A stretch of 8,571 nucleotides of DNA from JAHFJU01 sp964354865. Its GTDB lineage: Bacteria > Patescibacteriota > Gracilibacteria > UBA1369 > UM-FILTER-53-11. The first letter of the stretch is position 1; each line of letters begins with the position of its first letter. The position numbers and the translations under genes were made by a program. The notes below the pieces were generated by a model, which made no database searches, was not told the DNA's origin, and worked only from the letters and a program-made list of their open reading frames with translations. The stretch covers positions 1-8,571 of the forward strand of contig CAYHBN010000063.1 of NCBI GenBank assembly GCA_964354865.1, read 5' to 3'. Positions 1 to 5,684 of this stretch are shown here, one piece after another.

Positions 1-619
1 GAATCGCCTTATTCACCTTATATTCCCAGCGACAGCTATGCGCGCAAATGCCCTGATTCGCATCGCGGTATGCCATGTAACTCGAAAGCAAACAACGGCC
101 AGAGTACGCCATACAAATAGAGCCATGTACAAAAAATTCAAGCTCGAGCGTAGGGTTGTGCTCATGAATTCCTTTAATTTCTTGCAACGAAATTTCACGT
201 GACAGGATTATGCGGCTCACACCTTGCTTATGCCAAAATTGAGCCGATGCCCAGTTCACATTATTTGCCTGAACCGAAAGGTGAATCGGAATTTCGGGCG
301 CGAATTCTTTGAGCAACATAACGACACCCGGATCAGCGACGATAAATGCATCGGGCTTTAGGTCTGCCATGGGTCGAATTGCCTCTTTAAAGAGCGGAAT
401 TTTGTAGTTACGTGGAAAAATATTAACCGTGAGGTAGATTTTTTTGCCGAGCGATTTCGCATATTCAACTCCTTCTTTTACCACCGCAATGTTGAATTTA
501 TTTTCTTTCGTGCGCAAAGAGAGCATTGGCACGCCGGCGTACACCGCATCGGCACCATACTGAAATGCAAACTTCATTTTTTCTATATCGCCGGCCGGTA
601 AAAGTAATTCTGGTTTCAT
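1..619 (-). CDS. trhP: U32-family tRNA hydroxylation protein TrhP (YegQ), C-terminus cut by window edge
   Basis: The 206 visible residues start MKPELLLPAG and closely resemble the N-terminal half of E. coli YegQ/TrhP. That family is annotated as peptidase U32 and is now known to take part in prephenate-dependent hydroxylation of the wobble uridine (ho5U34) in tRNAs. Visible family blocks are YGADAVYAG (residues 21-29), the IHLSVQAN stretch (112-119), and a full match to the U32 signature at 161-179 (E, F, G-S-I-C, G-R-C, S). Cys169, Cys176, Cys192 and Cys196 are the conserved cysteines that are thought to hold an iron-sulphur cluster. Family members are about 400-450 residues, so roughly half is missing beyond position 1. 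The ATG at 617-619 lies 18 bases after the eno stop on the same strand, with no Shine-Dalgarno, so co-transcription with eno is likely. The family is clear; the exact subgroup is an inference from YegQ similarity. Confidence 0.9.
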   Translation of the reverse strand, partial: MKPELLLPAGDIEKMKFAFQYGADAVYAGVPMLSLRTKENKFNIAVVKEGVEYAKSLGKKIYLTVNIFPRNYKIPLFKEAIRPMADLKPDAFIVADPGVVMLLKEFAPEIPIHLSVQANNVNWASAQFWHKQGVSRIILSREISLQEIKGIHEHNPTLELEFFVHGSICMAYSGRCLLSSYMAYRDANQGICAHSCRWEYKVNKAI

Positions 620-637
620 GTAGGCGCAGATTACTAC

Positions 638-1936
638 TTATTTTATCTTTGGCAAGCCCGCAAAACGTGCGCGACGACCTAGTGTTTCTTCAATTCGAAT
701 GAGTTCGTTGTACTTTGCAATTCGTTCGCTGCGAGAAAGTGAGCCTGTCTTAATTTGTCCCGTCTCAAGACCTACAGCAAGGTGCGCAATCGTTACGTCT
801 TCTGTTTCTCCGCTTCGGTGGCTCACAATCGTTGTGTAGTTTGCCTTTTTCGCCATATCAATAACATCGATTGTCTCGGTAAGTGTTCCAATTTGGTTTG
901 GCTTAATAAGGATGCTGTTTGCGATATTTTCAGAAATTCCTCGAGATAATCGTGCATTATTAGTTACAAACAAATCGTCGCCCACAAGCTGTGTTTTTTT
1001 GCCCATCAACTCTGTCATCATTCTCCAGCCGGCCCAATCGTCTTCTGCACATCCATCTTCAATTGAGAAAATCGGATACGCCCGCACCAACTCACCGTAA
1101 TAATTAATCAAGTTTGAGTGTGAGACGGTCTGCTCTTTCCCCTTTATTTTAAGTGTGTAAAGCCCGTTCTCAAAAAACTCAGACGAGGCAACGTCGAGTG
1201 CAATATACATGTCGTCTCCCGGGGTATAGCCGGCCTTTTTAATCGCTTCAACAATCAAGTCGAGCGCTGCTTCGTGAGATCCAATTTGTGGAGCAAATCC
1301 TCCCTCGTCACCAACACTTGTAGGAAATCCTTTGTCTGCAAGAAGTTTTTTTAGCGTGTGGAATACTTCGCAGCCCATACGTACGGCTTCTTTAAAAGTT
1401 CCTGCACCTGCCGGGGCAATCATCATCTCTTGAAATTCAAGTCCTGAATCTGCATGTACGCCACCGTTAATAATATTCATGAGCGGCAGGGGGAGTAGTC
1501 GTGGTTTTGGATCTTTCTTAGATTGTTTGCTCAATCCTGCAATATATTCATACAGCGCAATGCCTTCTACCTGTGCGTTCAAATGAGCAAAGGCTAAAGA
1601 AACACCCAAGAGCGCATTTGCACCTAGATTGTTTTTTTGAGGAGTCCCGTCGAGTTCAATGAGCATTTCATCGAGTTTTCGTTGGTCGAGCACTTTTTCT
1701 CCTTTCAATTTACGTGCGACGATCTTATTTACATTATCGACAGCTTTTAAAACTCCTTTTCCGCCAAATCTGCGTGAGTCGTTGTCGCGTAATTCATGTG
1801 CTTCGTGCGAACCGGTCGATGCTCCACTTGGAACAATCGCTCGTCCGTGAAATTTCTCACTTTCTATTTCAACTTCAACAGTTGGGTTCCCCCGTGAATC
1901 AATAACCTCTCTTGCCAGTATTTTTGTGATTTTCAT
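638..1936 (-). CDS. eno: Enolase (phosphopyruvate hydratase)
   Basis: Converts 2-phosphoglycerate to phosphoenolpyruvate in the cytoplasm (glycolysis and gluconeogenesis). At 432 residues the length is normal. The whole catalytic set is present: the SGAST lid loop (37-41), GGVHA (158-162), Glu167 and Glu170 in the LEFQE block, general acid/base Glu211 in GDEGG, metal ligands Asp248, Glu293 and Asp320, and general base Lys345 inside the enolase signature (342-355, IKPNQIGT). The SHRSGE loop (372-377) carries His373, and Lys396 binds substrate. Numbering nearly coincides with yeast enolase, so there are no large insertions. The ATG start fits because the N-terminal MKITKILAREVIDSRGNPT is the usual enolase beginning. 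An extended -10 box ends 10 bases upstream and there is no Shine-Dalgarno. trhP follows 18 bases downstream. Nothing suggests loss of activity. Confidence 0.98.
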   Translation of the reverse strand: MKITKILAREVIDSRGNPTVEVEIESEKFHGRAIVPSGASTGSHEAHELRDNDSRRFGGKGVLKAVDNVNKIVARKLKGEKVLDQRKLDEMLIELDGTPQKNNLGANALLGVSLAFAHLNAQVEGIALYEYIAGLSKQSKKDPKPRLLPLPLMNIINGGVHADSGLEFQEMMIAPAGAGTFKEAVRMGCEVFHTLKKLLADKGFPTSVGDEGGFAPQIGSHEAALDLIVEAIKKAGYTPGDDMYIALDVASSEFFENGLYTLKIKGKEQTVSHSNLINYYGELVRAYPIFSIEDGCAEDDWAGWRMMTELMGKKTQLVGDDLFVTNNARLSRGISENIANSILIKPNQIGTLTETIDVIDMAKKANYTTIVSHRSGETEDVTIAHLAVGLETGQIKTGSLSRSERIAKYNELIRIEETLGRRARFAGLPKIK

Positions 1937-1946
1937 ATCGAGTGTG

Positions 1947-1955
1947 AGTATATCA
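1947..1955 (-). promoter_or_regulatory. Extended -10 promoter for eno
   Basis: Read on the minus strand, TG-A-TATACT (extended -10, TATACT at 1952 to 1947) lies just upstream of the eno ATG with 10 intervening bases. No good -35 is visible at 16-19 bp, which fits an extended -10 promoter. Transcription would begin about 4 bases before the start codon, giving an almost leaderless mRNA. This is predicted from sequence only. Confidence 0.55.
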
Positions 1956-1957
1956 CG

Positions 1958-1979
1958 GAATCACTTTCTTCGGTGATTC
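1958..1979. repeat. Perfect 7-bp inverted repeat in the divergent eno / MBL-like promoter region
   Basis: GAATCAC (1958-1964) and GTGATTC (1973-1979) are separated by 8 bases. The repeat covers the place where the eno -35 contact would fall. On the plus strand it is followed by TTTT, so it could also act as a weak terminator against antisense transcription. An operator role or a terminator role are both possible, and the sequence does not decide. Confidence 0.5.
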
Positions 1980-2013
1980 TTTTGTCTAGCTCTCAACGTT
2001 TTTCGCCAAAATC

Positions 2014-2042
2014 TTTACGAATAGCCCTTCACCCTCTATAAT
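2014..2042 (+). promoter_or_regulatory. Sigma70-type promoter of the MBL-fold gene (predicted leaderless)
   Basis: TTTACG (2014-2019, 4 of 6 to the -35 consensus), a 17-bp spacer, then a perfect TATAAT (2037-2042). The start codon ATG at 2051 follows the -10 box by 8 bases, so the expected transcription start (about 2049) leaves essentially no 5' leader. This also argues against the in-frame GTG at 2045, which would lie upstream of the transcript start. Confidence 0.75.
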
Positions 2043-2050
2043 CCGTGCGT

Positions 2051-2719
2051 ATGGAAATTCAATGGCATGGTCTCTCGTGCGTTACAATTAAAGGGAAAAA
2101 CGGCACCGTTCTCATAGATCCGTATGATACTAAAGCAGCAGGCATCAAATATCCTGCCGTAAAAGCAGATGTTATTTTAATGTCAGACAAAAACGAAATG
2201 CTCTCGTATGAAAAAGGTGAGGAGCAGCATTTGTTCGATTGGCCAGGTGAGTACGAGGCAAAAGGAATTTTATTCGATGCAGTTGTTGCTCATGATCGTC
2301 CGAAAGAAAAAGAAGAGGGCAAGAAAGATGAAGCAAAAGAAGTATTGATGTTTGTATTGTCTATGGACGATTTTAAAATTGCGCATTTAAGCTCTATTGG
2401 TCACAAGTTAACTCCAGAAATGCTTGAGAAGTTAGGTGATATCGATATTCTTATTCTTCCCGTAGGAGGGTCTGCAAAAGGCGCGACTTGTTTGAGCGCT
2501 GAAAAAGCACAAGAAGTTGTTGAGCAAATCGAGCCTCGAATGGTTATTCCTATGATGTACGATTGCGGTCAGACTTTGTCACTTGTAGGCGTTGAGCCAT
2601 TTTTAAAGGCAGTTGGTGCTTTGGCGTCGGTTGCTCAAAAATCAGTTAAACTCACAGGTGCAGCACAGTTATCGGTCGACAAGACGGAATTTGTTGTACT
2701 TGAACCTTCTCTCGGTTAA
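2051..2719 (+). CDS. Metallo-beta-lactamase-fold protein without metal ligands (probable pseudoenzyme)
   Basis: The 222-residue protein has the layout of the UlaG-like / Lactamase_B_3 (COG2220-type) branch of the MBL fold. The N-terminal strand is MEIQWHGLSC, followed by LIDPYD (21-26), a WPGEYEAKGI block (64-73), FKIAHLSSIGH (108-118), DILILPVGG (132-140) and a C-terminal VIPMMY (165-170). In active relatives the corresponding positions carry an HxHxDH motif after the second strand, GD in the HLGDLGH-like block, and His in IPMHY. Here these read SDKNEM (45-50), SS (114-115) and Met169. No metal site is therefore visible, and hydrolase activity is unlikely. A charged insert rich in Lys and Glu (84-97) sits mid-protein. 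A start at GTG 2045 would add two residues, but the -10 box favours ATG 2051. A permease gene follows 17 bases later. The partner or ligand is unknown. Confidence 0.8.
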   Translation: MEIQWHGLSCVTIKGKNGTVLIDPYDTKAAGIKYPAVKADVILMSDKNEMLSYEKGEEQHLFDWPGEYEAKGILFDAVVAHDRPKEKEEGKKDEAKEVLMFVLSMDDFKIAHLSSIGHKLTPEMLEKLGDIDILILPVGGSAKGATCLSAEKAQEVVEQIEPRMVIPMMYDCGQTLSLVGVEPFLKAVGALASVAQKSVKLTGAAQLSVDKTEFVVLEPSLG

Positions 2720-2736
2720 GCATCTAAGTCTTTTTC

Positions 2737-3639
2737 ATGCTCACCTGGATTTCTTTCACCATCCTCACCACGTTTTTGTGGGCTCTTAATAATGTTCTCG
2801 ATGAAATTTCGATTAATAAGTATGTAACGAATGAATATAGATATACCTATTGGTACTATTTGGCTCGAGTTCCGATGGCGATCGTGTTGTTTCTGATTTT
2901 TGGCGTGGCAATTCCGTCTCCCGAGATCGTTGGTGTAACTATCCTTTCGGGTTTTATAAATGGGCTTCCCTATGTTTTTTATTATAAAGCGTTGCAGTAC
3001 TGCGAGTCTTATTCGGTGGCATTGGTTTATGTCGCATTGCATCCTCTATTCACTTATATAGTGAGTCGTGTTTTTTTTCACGATGTACTTTTAATGAATG
3101 AGATAGTTGGATTTCTTGTTTTGTTGCTCGCGGGGGTTTTGAGTGTGTTGCGATTTGATAAGGGCATTACGGTAAAAAAAGAGTTACTGTGGATTTTGCC
3201 TGCGGCGATTATTTGGTCAGTTGGTGATGTGTTATTTGATTATGTCGTTTCGTTTTATAAGAATCCTGTCGATGCGCTTTCATGGATATCGGTAGGTGGC
3301 GCTTTGGTTCTTTTTGTATGTTGGAGTGTGCCTTTTTTGCGACGTCGATGTTTAGATTCGTCACAGCCAGTACCTCGCATCGGGTATGCAATTTTTGCCC
3401 TAACGCTTGTACTGATATTCGTCAGTTATTTTGCATTCCTCTCGGCTCTCAAGTATGGCAACGTTGCTCTTACGAGCGCACTTACCGCATCGCAGCCGCT
3501 CATGGCATTCGTTATTGCCCTCGCACTTGCTCGTTTTCTTAAAAAAAGAGATGCGCATAGTTATTCGTGGCATTCTTTATTCCCCAAATTTTTAGCACTA
3601 TGTTGTGCAGTACTTGGTGTATATCTGATTTCGCTTTAA
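2737..3639 (+). CDS. EamA/DMT-superfamily transporter, 10 predicted membrane helices
   Basis: A 300-residue integral membrane protein with about ten hydrophobic segments, near residues 4-21, 40-59, 65-86, 92-113, 122-139, 150-171, 180-201, 215-238, 243-267 and 281-300. It shows the two-repeat (5+5) arrangement of EamA proteins in the drug/metabolite transporter superfamily. LHPLFTYIVSRVFF (101-114) and the equivalent ASQPLMAFVIALALARF (251-267) are the family's proline-containing helices at the end of each half. Short loops and a basic LRRRC stretch (201-205) fit an inner-membrane protein. Such proteins export or import small metabolites, but the substrate cannot be read from sequence. It starts 17 bases after the MBL-like gene with no Shine-Dalgarno and no visible promoter between them, so the two probably share a transcript. 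No terminator is seen before the tRNA promoter. Confidence 0.8.
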   Translation: MLTWISFTILTTFLWALNNVLDEISINKYVTNEYRYTYWYYLARVPMAIVLFLIFGVAIPSPEIVGVTILSGFINGLPYVFYYKALQYCESYSVALVYVALHPLFTYIVSRVFFHDVLLMNEIVGFLVLLLAGVLSVLRFDKGITVKKELLWILPAAIIWSVGDVLFDYVVSFYKNPVDALSWISVGGALVLFVCWSVPFLRRRCLDSSQPVPRIGYAIFALTLVLIFVSYFAFLSALKYGNVALTSALTASQPLMAFVIALALARFLKKRDAHSYSWHSLFPKFLALCCAVLGVYLISL

Positions 3640-3646
3640 GGATCCT

Positions 3647-3675
3647 CTGAAAAACAAAATTCTTTATGCTATAGT
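3647..3675 (+). promoter_or_regulatory. Promoter of tRNA-Arg(CCU)
   Basis: CTGAAA (3647-3652, 4 of 6 to the -35 consensus), a 17-bp spacer and TATAGT (3670-3675, 5 of 6). A GC-rich stretch (3679-3686) follows the -10 box. The expected start near 3682 is only a few bases before the mature tRNA 5' end. Confidence 0.65.
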
Positions 3676-3685
3676 TTGCGCGCGG

Positions 3686-3760
3686 GACCCCATAGTTTAA
3701 CGGATAGAACAAGGGACTCCTAAGCCCTATATGCAGGTTCAATTCCCGCTGGGGTCACCA
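3686..3760 (+). tRNA. tRNA-Arg (anticodon CCU), CCA encoded
   Basis: Reads AGG arginine codons. The cloverleaf is:
- acceptor GACCCCA (3686-3692) with TGGGGTC (3750-3756), discriminator A3757, encoded CCA 3758-3760;
- D stem GTTT/GAAC around an 8-base loop containing GG;
- anticodon stem AGGGA/GCCCT around loop CTCCTAA (3717-3723), anticodon CCT at 3719-3721 with T33;
- 4-base variable loop;
- T arm GCAGG/CCCGC with loop TTCAATT.
The D loop, anticodon loop and T arm resemble bacterial tRNA-Arg(CCU) such as E. coli argW. Two non-Watson-Crick pairs are visible: A3716 with G3724 at the base of the anticodon loop, and A3735 with C3747 in the T stem. A kinase gene begins 10 bases after the CCA. 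Confidence 0.95.
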
Positions 3761-3770
3761 AGCTAGATAT

Positions 3771-4250
3771 ATGCCAAAACTAATCGTCATTCGTGGCCCA
3801 CTCGGGGTAGGTAAGTCGACAATATCAAAAATTCTCGCCGAGAAACTTCATGCACACTATATTTCGATTGATAAAATTCTCGAAGAAAATAATTTAGAGA
3901 GTACTGATGGTATTCCTGTTGAAAATTATTTAAAGGCAAATAAAATACTCGCTACATTGGTGAGTGAGAGAGAGGGCGCATGTATTGTGGACGGTTGTTT
4001 TTATTATCGAGAACAAATTGATGACCTTAAACGTCAATTTGCTGACGATATTATTTTTGTGAGTCTTACGAGCAGTGTTGAAAAATGTATTGAACGCGAT
4101 TCTAATCGGGCAACAGTATATGGAGAAGATGCGGCGCGATATGTGCACATGATAACTACTCAGATAAAAGAAGGATTAGCGATTGATACCACTGAGTTAC
4201 ATGAGAATGAAACTGCTCTGAAAATTATCGAGCACATTCGTAATATATAA
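3771..4250 (+). CDS. Small P-loop kinase of the AAA_18/AAA_33-like type, substrate unknown
   Basis: The 159-residue cytoplasmic protein opens with a strand and a clear Walker A loop, GPLGVGKST (residues 9-17). Then come SIDKILEE (32-39; Asp34 sits where small kinases place a catalytic or substrate-contacting Asp), CIVDG (71-75, Walker-B-like), a VSLT strand (97-100), and a lid-like ERDSNR segment (108-113) with Arg109 and Arg113. It ends with IDTTEL (138-143), a common late strand in nucleotide and metabolite kinases. The overall plan matches adenylate, shikimate and polynucleotide kinase relatives, but no substrate-specific motif is recognised. The ATG lies only 10 bases after the tRNA-Arg CCA with no promoter between, so its mRNA is probably released by tRNA 3' processing, leaving a very short 5' end. 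It converges on the lysine-rich gene downstream. Confidence 0.75.
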   Translation: MPKLIVIRGPLGVGKSTISKILAEKLHAHYISIDKILEENNLESTDGIPVENYLKANKILATLVSEREGACIVDGCFYYREQIDDLKRQFADDIIFVSLTSSVEKCIERDSNRATVYGEDAARYVHMITTQIKEGLAIDTTELHENETALKIIEHIRNI

Positions 4251-4265
4251 TCGGTGCCCTTGGGT

Positions 4266-4298
4266 AAAAAAAATCCCGTCCACATTTTGTGACGGGAT
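4266..4298 (-). terminator. Intrinsic terminator of the lysine-rich gene
   Basis: A perfect 8-bp stem, ATCCCGTC (4273-4280) with GACGGGAT (4291-4298), encloses a 10-base loop. On the minus strand it is followed directly by a run of T (A run at 4266-4272 on the plus strand). It lies 29 bases past the stop of the 44-residue gene. The plus-strand side lacks a T run, so it is mainly a one-way terminator. Confidence 0.88.
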
Positions 4299-4327
4299 AC
4301 AAAAATACAACATTTAAAAATGTCGTA

Positions 4328-4462
4328 CTATTTTCGTTTTGTAACTTTTTTAGCTTTTCCTTTTGCAGCAACCTTTTTAGTTGCTTTAACCGGCTTCTTA
4401 GCTTTAACCAACTTTTTAGCTGGCTTAGCTGCTTTCTTTGGAGCCTTCTTTTTTGCAACCAT
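4328..4462 (-). CDS. Lysine/alanine-rich basic protein (histone H1-like tail protein), 44 aa
   Basis: Begins MVAKKKAPKKAAKPAKK and ends VTKRK. Of 44 residues, 20 are Lys, 1 Arg, 10 Ala, 5 Val and 3 Pro, with no acidic and no aromatic residue. AKK/KKA/KPxK repeats resemble the C-terminal tails of histone H1 and the small bacterial H1-like proteins (for example chlamydial Hc1/Hc2 tails). Such proteins bind DNA or RNA non-specifically, and a nucleoid or ribosome-associated role is an inference. The composition could mimic a low-complexity artefact, but the frame has its own start, stop and a strong terminator 29 bases beyond. A possible promoter lies upstream. Together these make it a real gene. 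No Shine-Dalgarno precedes the ATG. An overlapping frame on the same strand also gives a basic open frame, but it does not use this start/terminator arrangement. Confidence 0.8.
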   Translation of the reverse strand: MVAKKKAPKKAAKPAKKLVKAKKPVKATKKVAAKGKAKKVTKRK

Positions 4463-4522
4463 AGTGAAGAAAAATTAAAGAATAAAATAAATTTAATTTC
4501 TTAAATTAAACTTTGTAAATTC

Positions 4523-4550
4523 ATTGTAATCCATTTTTGGCTTACGCAAA
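4523..4550 (-). promoter_or_regulatory. Possible promoter of the lysine-rich gene
   Basis: On the minus strand, TACAAT (4528 to 4523, 5 of 6 to the -10 consensus) has a weak -35, TTTGCG, at 4550 to 4545 with a 16-bp spacer. The leader to the ATG would be about 55 bases and very AT-rich. Weak -35 match, so tentative. Confidence 0.4.
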
Positions 4551-4551
4551 G

Positions 4552-4576
4552 AAAAAACAGTTCACTCGTTTGTGAA
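4552..4576 (-). terminator. Weak terminator-like hairpin after the membrane-protein gene
   Basis: TTCAC (4561-4565) and GTGAA (4572-4576) form a 5-bp stem with a 6-base loop. On the minus strand it is followed after 3 bases by six T (A run 4552-4557). It lies between the membrane-protein gene and the lysine-rich gene in the 220-base AT-rich spacer 4463-4682, which otherwise holds only the tentative promoter. The short stem makes partial read-through likely. Confidence 0.4.
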
Positions 4577-4682
4577 ATATATTATTGTTCGCATCGTCAT
4601 CGTGTAAATATTTTCACGTACTCATTTGGCAGTGCATTGATTTTTGTTTTGTATTAGCGGTAATTTGAATGCGTAGTTTTTA

Positions 4683-5615
4683 TTACTCGCCGATTTCTTC
4701 TTTAATATCTTTTTCGCTACGAAGTTGTAAAAAAGTGAAAGTCCATACCGCATTTGCAAATACATTTAGTATCGCAGAGAAATATGCAGAGAAAAAAATC
4801 GCAACTAATCCTAAAATAATTCCTAAATATAATCCTATCGCTGCAAACGTTACCGATGCGACGTAACCGCCAAGTACAAATAAAAGCAGAGGAATGAGCA
4901 GTACAACAACTACATTTATTATAATACGCATACCTATAATCAGCATAAGAATGCCGATAATAAAGGTGTGTTTCCATGACAGGATTACCAGTTTTGCACT
5001 TGCCGTCATCGATTGAACGACGCTTTTCTTTTCAAGAACAATAAAAAAATCCGAATAGGTAAAAAGTAGTGTGAGAAAAAAACCAAATATCAAAATAAGA
5101 ATGAAGAGAGGGAAAAATGTTTGCATAACGTCGAGCCCTAAATTGCGAACAACAAAGCCGGCTTCGCCAAATATAGTTATGAATGAAAACGTTTTTACAA
5201 GTAAATGATATTCGAGGAGCGGAAGAAACACGAGCAATCCAAAAGATAATGCAGAGCTCAGCCGTACTTGTTCACCAGTACGGTGTTTTGCAATGTATCG
5301 AATCATGCCTCCTTGGCAAATGGTTGGTAATAAAAAATAGAGAAGCCCTCCTACGACAAGAATAATAATAGTTGGTATCCAGAGTCCGGAGTGATCGTTG
5401 AGGAATTTTAAAATCGTTGTTGCTGCCTCAACTAAAAAACTGGTGTGGGCATTGTCAAACAGCGCAGACCTTTTAAATGCAAAGAACTGATACGTTACAT
5501 ATAAGATACTTACTATAAGGGAGAGGAGTGATGGGAAGAAGCTAAACCACCACATAAGTCGCTTGTTGTCACGCGTGAACTCCCACGCTTCAGCGATGAT
5601 CTTTCGTGAATTCAT
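4683..5615 (-). CDS. Multi-pass membrane protein of unknown function
   Basis: A 310-residue protein with about six or more hydrophobic spans, near residues 22-45, 79-99, 122-147, 165-192, 212-250 (possibly two helices) and 253-280. The amphipathic N-terminus, MNSRKIIAEAWEFTRDNKRL, has the look of uncharacterised 'membrane spanning' proteins of reduced bacterial genomes that resemble the membrane domain of glycerophosphodiester phosphodiesterases. That similarity is an impression only. Between spans lie small basic loops such as RYIAKHRTGEQVRLS (106-120) and VLEKKSVVQSM (193-203). The C-terminus is charged (EKDIKEEIGE). No catalytic motif is seen. It is transcribed divergently from rpsO with a -10 box in a palindrome 15 bases upstream, and it is followed by the lysine-rich gene on the same strand. 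I do not recognise a specific function. Confidence 0.75.
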   Translation of the reverse strand: MNSRKIIAEAWEFTRDNKRLMWWFSFFPSLLSLIVSILYVTYQFFAFKRSALFDNAHTSFLVEAATTILKFLNDHSGLWIPTIIILVVGGLLYFLLPTICQGGMIRYIAKHRTGEQVRLSSALSFGLLVFLPLLEYHLLVKTFSFITIFGEAGFVVRNLGLDVMQTFFPLFILILIFGFFLTLLFTYSDFFIVLEKKSVVQSMTASAKLVILSWKHTFIIGILMLIIGMRIIINVVVVLLIPLLLFVLGGYVASVTFAAIGLYLGIILGLVAIFFSAYFSAILNVFANAVWTFTFLQLRSEKDIKEEIGE

Positions 5616-5629
5616 AAAAAATACCCATA

Positions 5630-5641
5630 TACTATATAGTA
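5630..5641. promoter_or_regulatory. 12-bp palindrome carrying a -10 box on both strands
   Basis: TACTATATAGTA is perfectly self-complementary and presents TATAGT on each strand. On the minus strand (5636 to 5631) it is the best -10 for the membrane-protein gene, leaving a leader of about 9 bases. On the plus strand the same symmetry could launch a longer transcript into rpsO. No convincing -35 is seen for the minus direction. Confidence 0.5.
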
Positions 5642-5647
5642 ACTCTC

Positions 5648-5676
5648 TTGCATAAAATAGGGGCGACTGGTAAAAT
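5648..5676 (+). promoter_or_regulatory. Promoter of rpsO (predicted leaderless)
   Basis: TTGCAT (5648-5653), a 17-bp spacer and TAAAAT (5671-5676, 5 of 6 to the -10 consensus). Exactly 8 bases separate the -10 box from the rpsO ATG, the same arrangement as at the MBL-like gene. The mRNA would start within a couple of bases of the start codon. Confidence 0.65.
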
Positions 5677-5684
5677 TCACCCGC

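Noticed and set aside
13..198. 61-codon minus-strand frame near the left edge
   Set aside because: Out of frame with the trhP reading frame, which carries a full U32 signature over the same bases.
2045..2050. GTG at 2045 as start of the MBL-like gene
   Set aside because: It lies 2 bases after the -10 box, upstream of the expected transcription start; ATG at 2051 gives the usual N-terminal strand.
2716..3042. 108-codon minus-strand frame under the permease gene
   Set aside because: Antisense to the clear membrane-protein frame; the product is a charged, His/Arg-rich sequence without family features or a promoter.
4308..4323. ACATTT-AA-AAATGT palindrome next to the terminator
   Set aside because: A/T-rich with a 2-base centre, unlikely to form a useful RNA hairpin and expected by chance in this composition.
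4225..4458. 77-codon minus-strand frame overlapping the lysine-rich gene, giving a Lys/Leu/Arg/Gln-rich protein
   Set aside because: It is another frame of the same A-rich repeats and runs through the terminator hairpin. The 44-residue frame ends before the terminator and has a cleaner start, so it is preferred.
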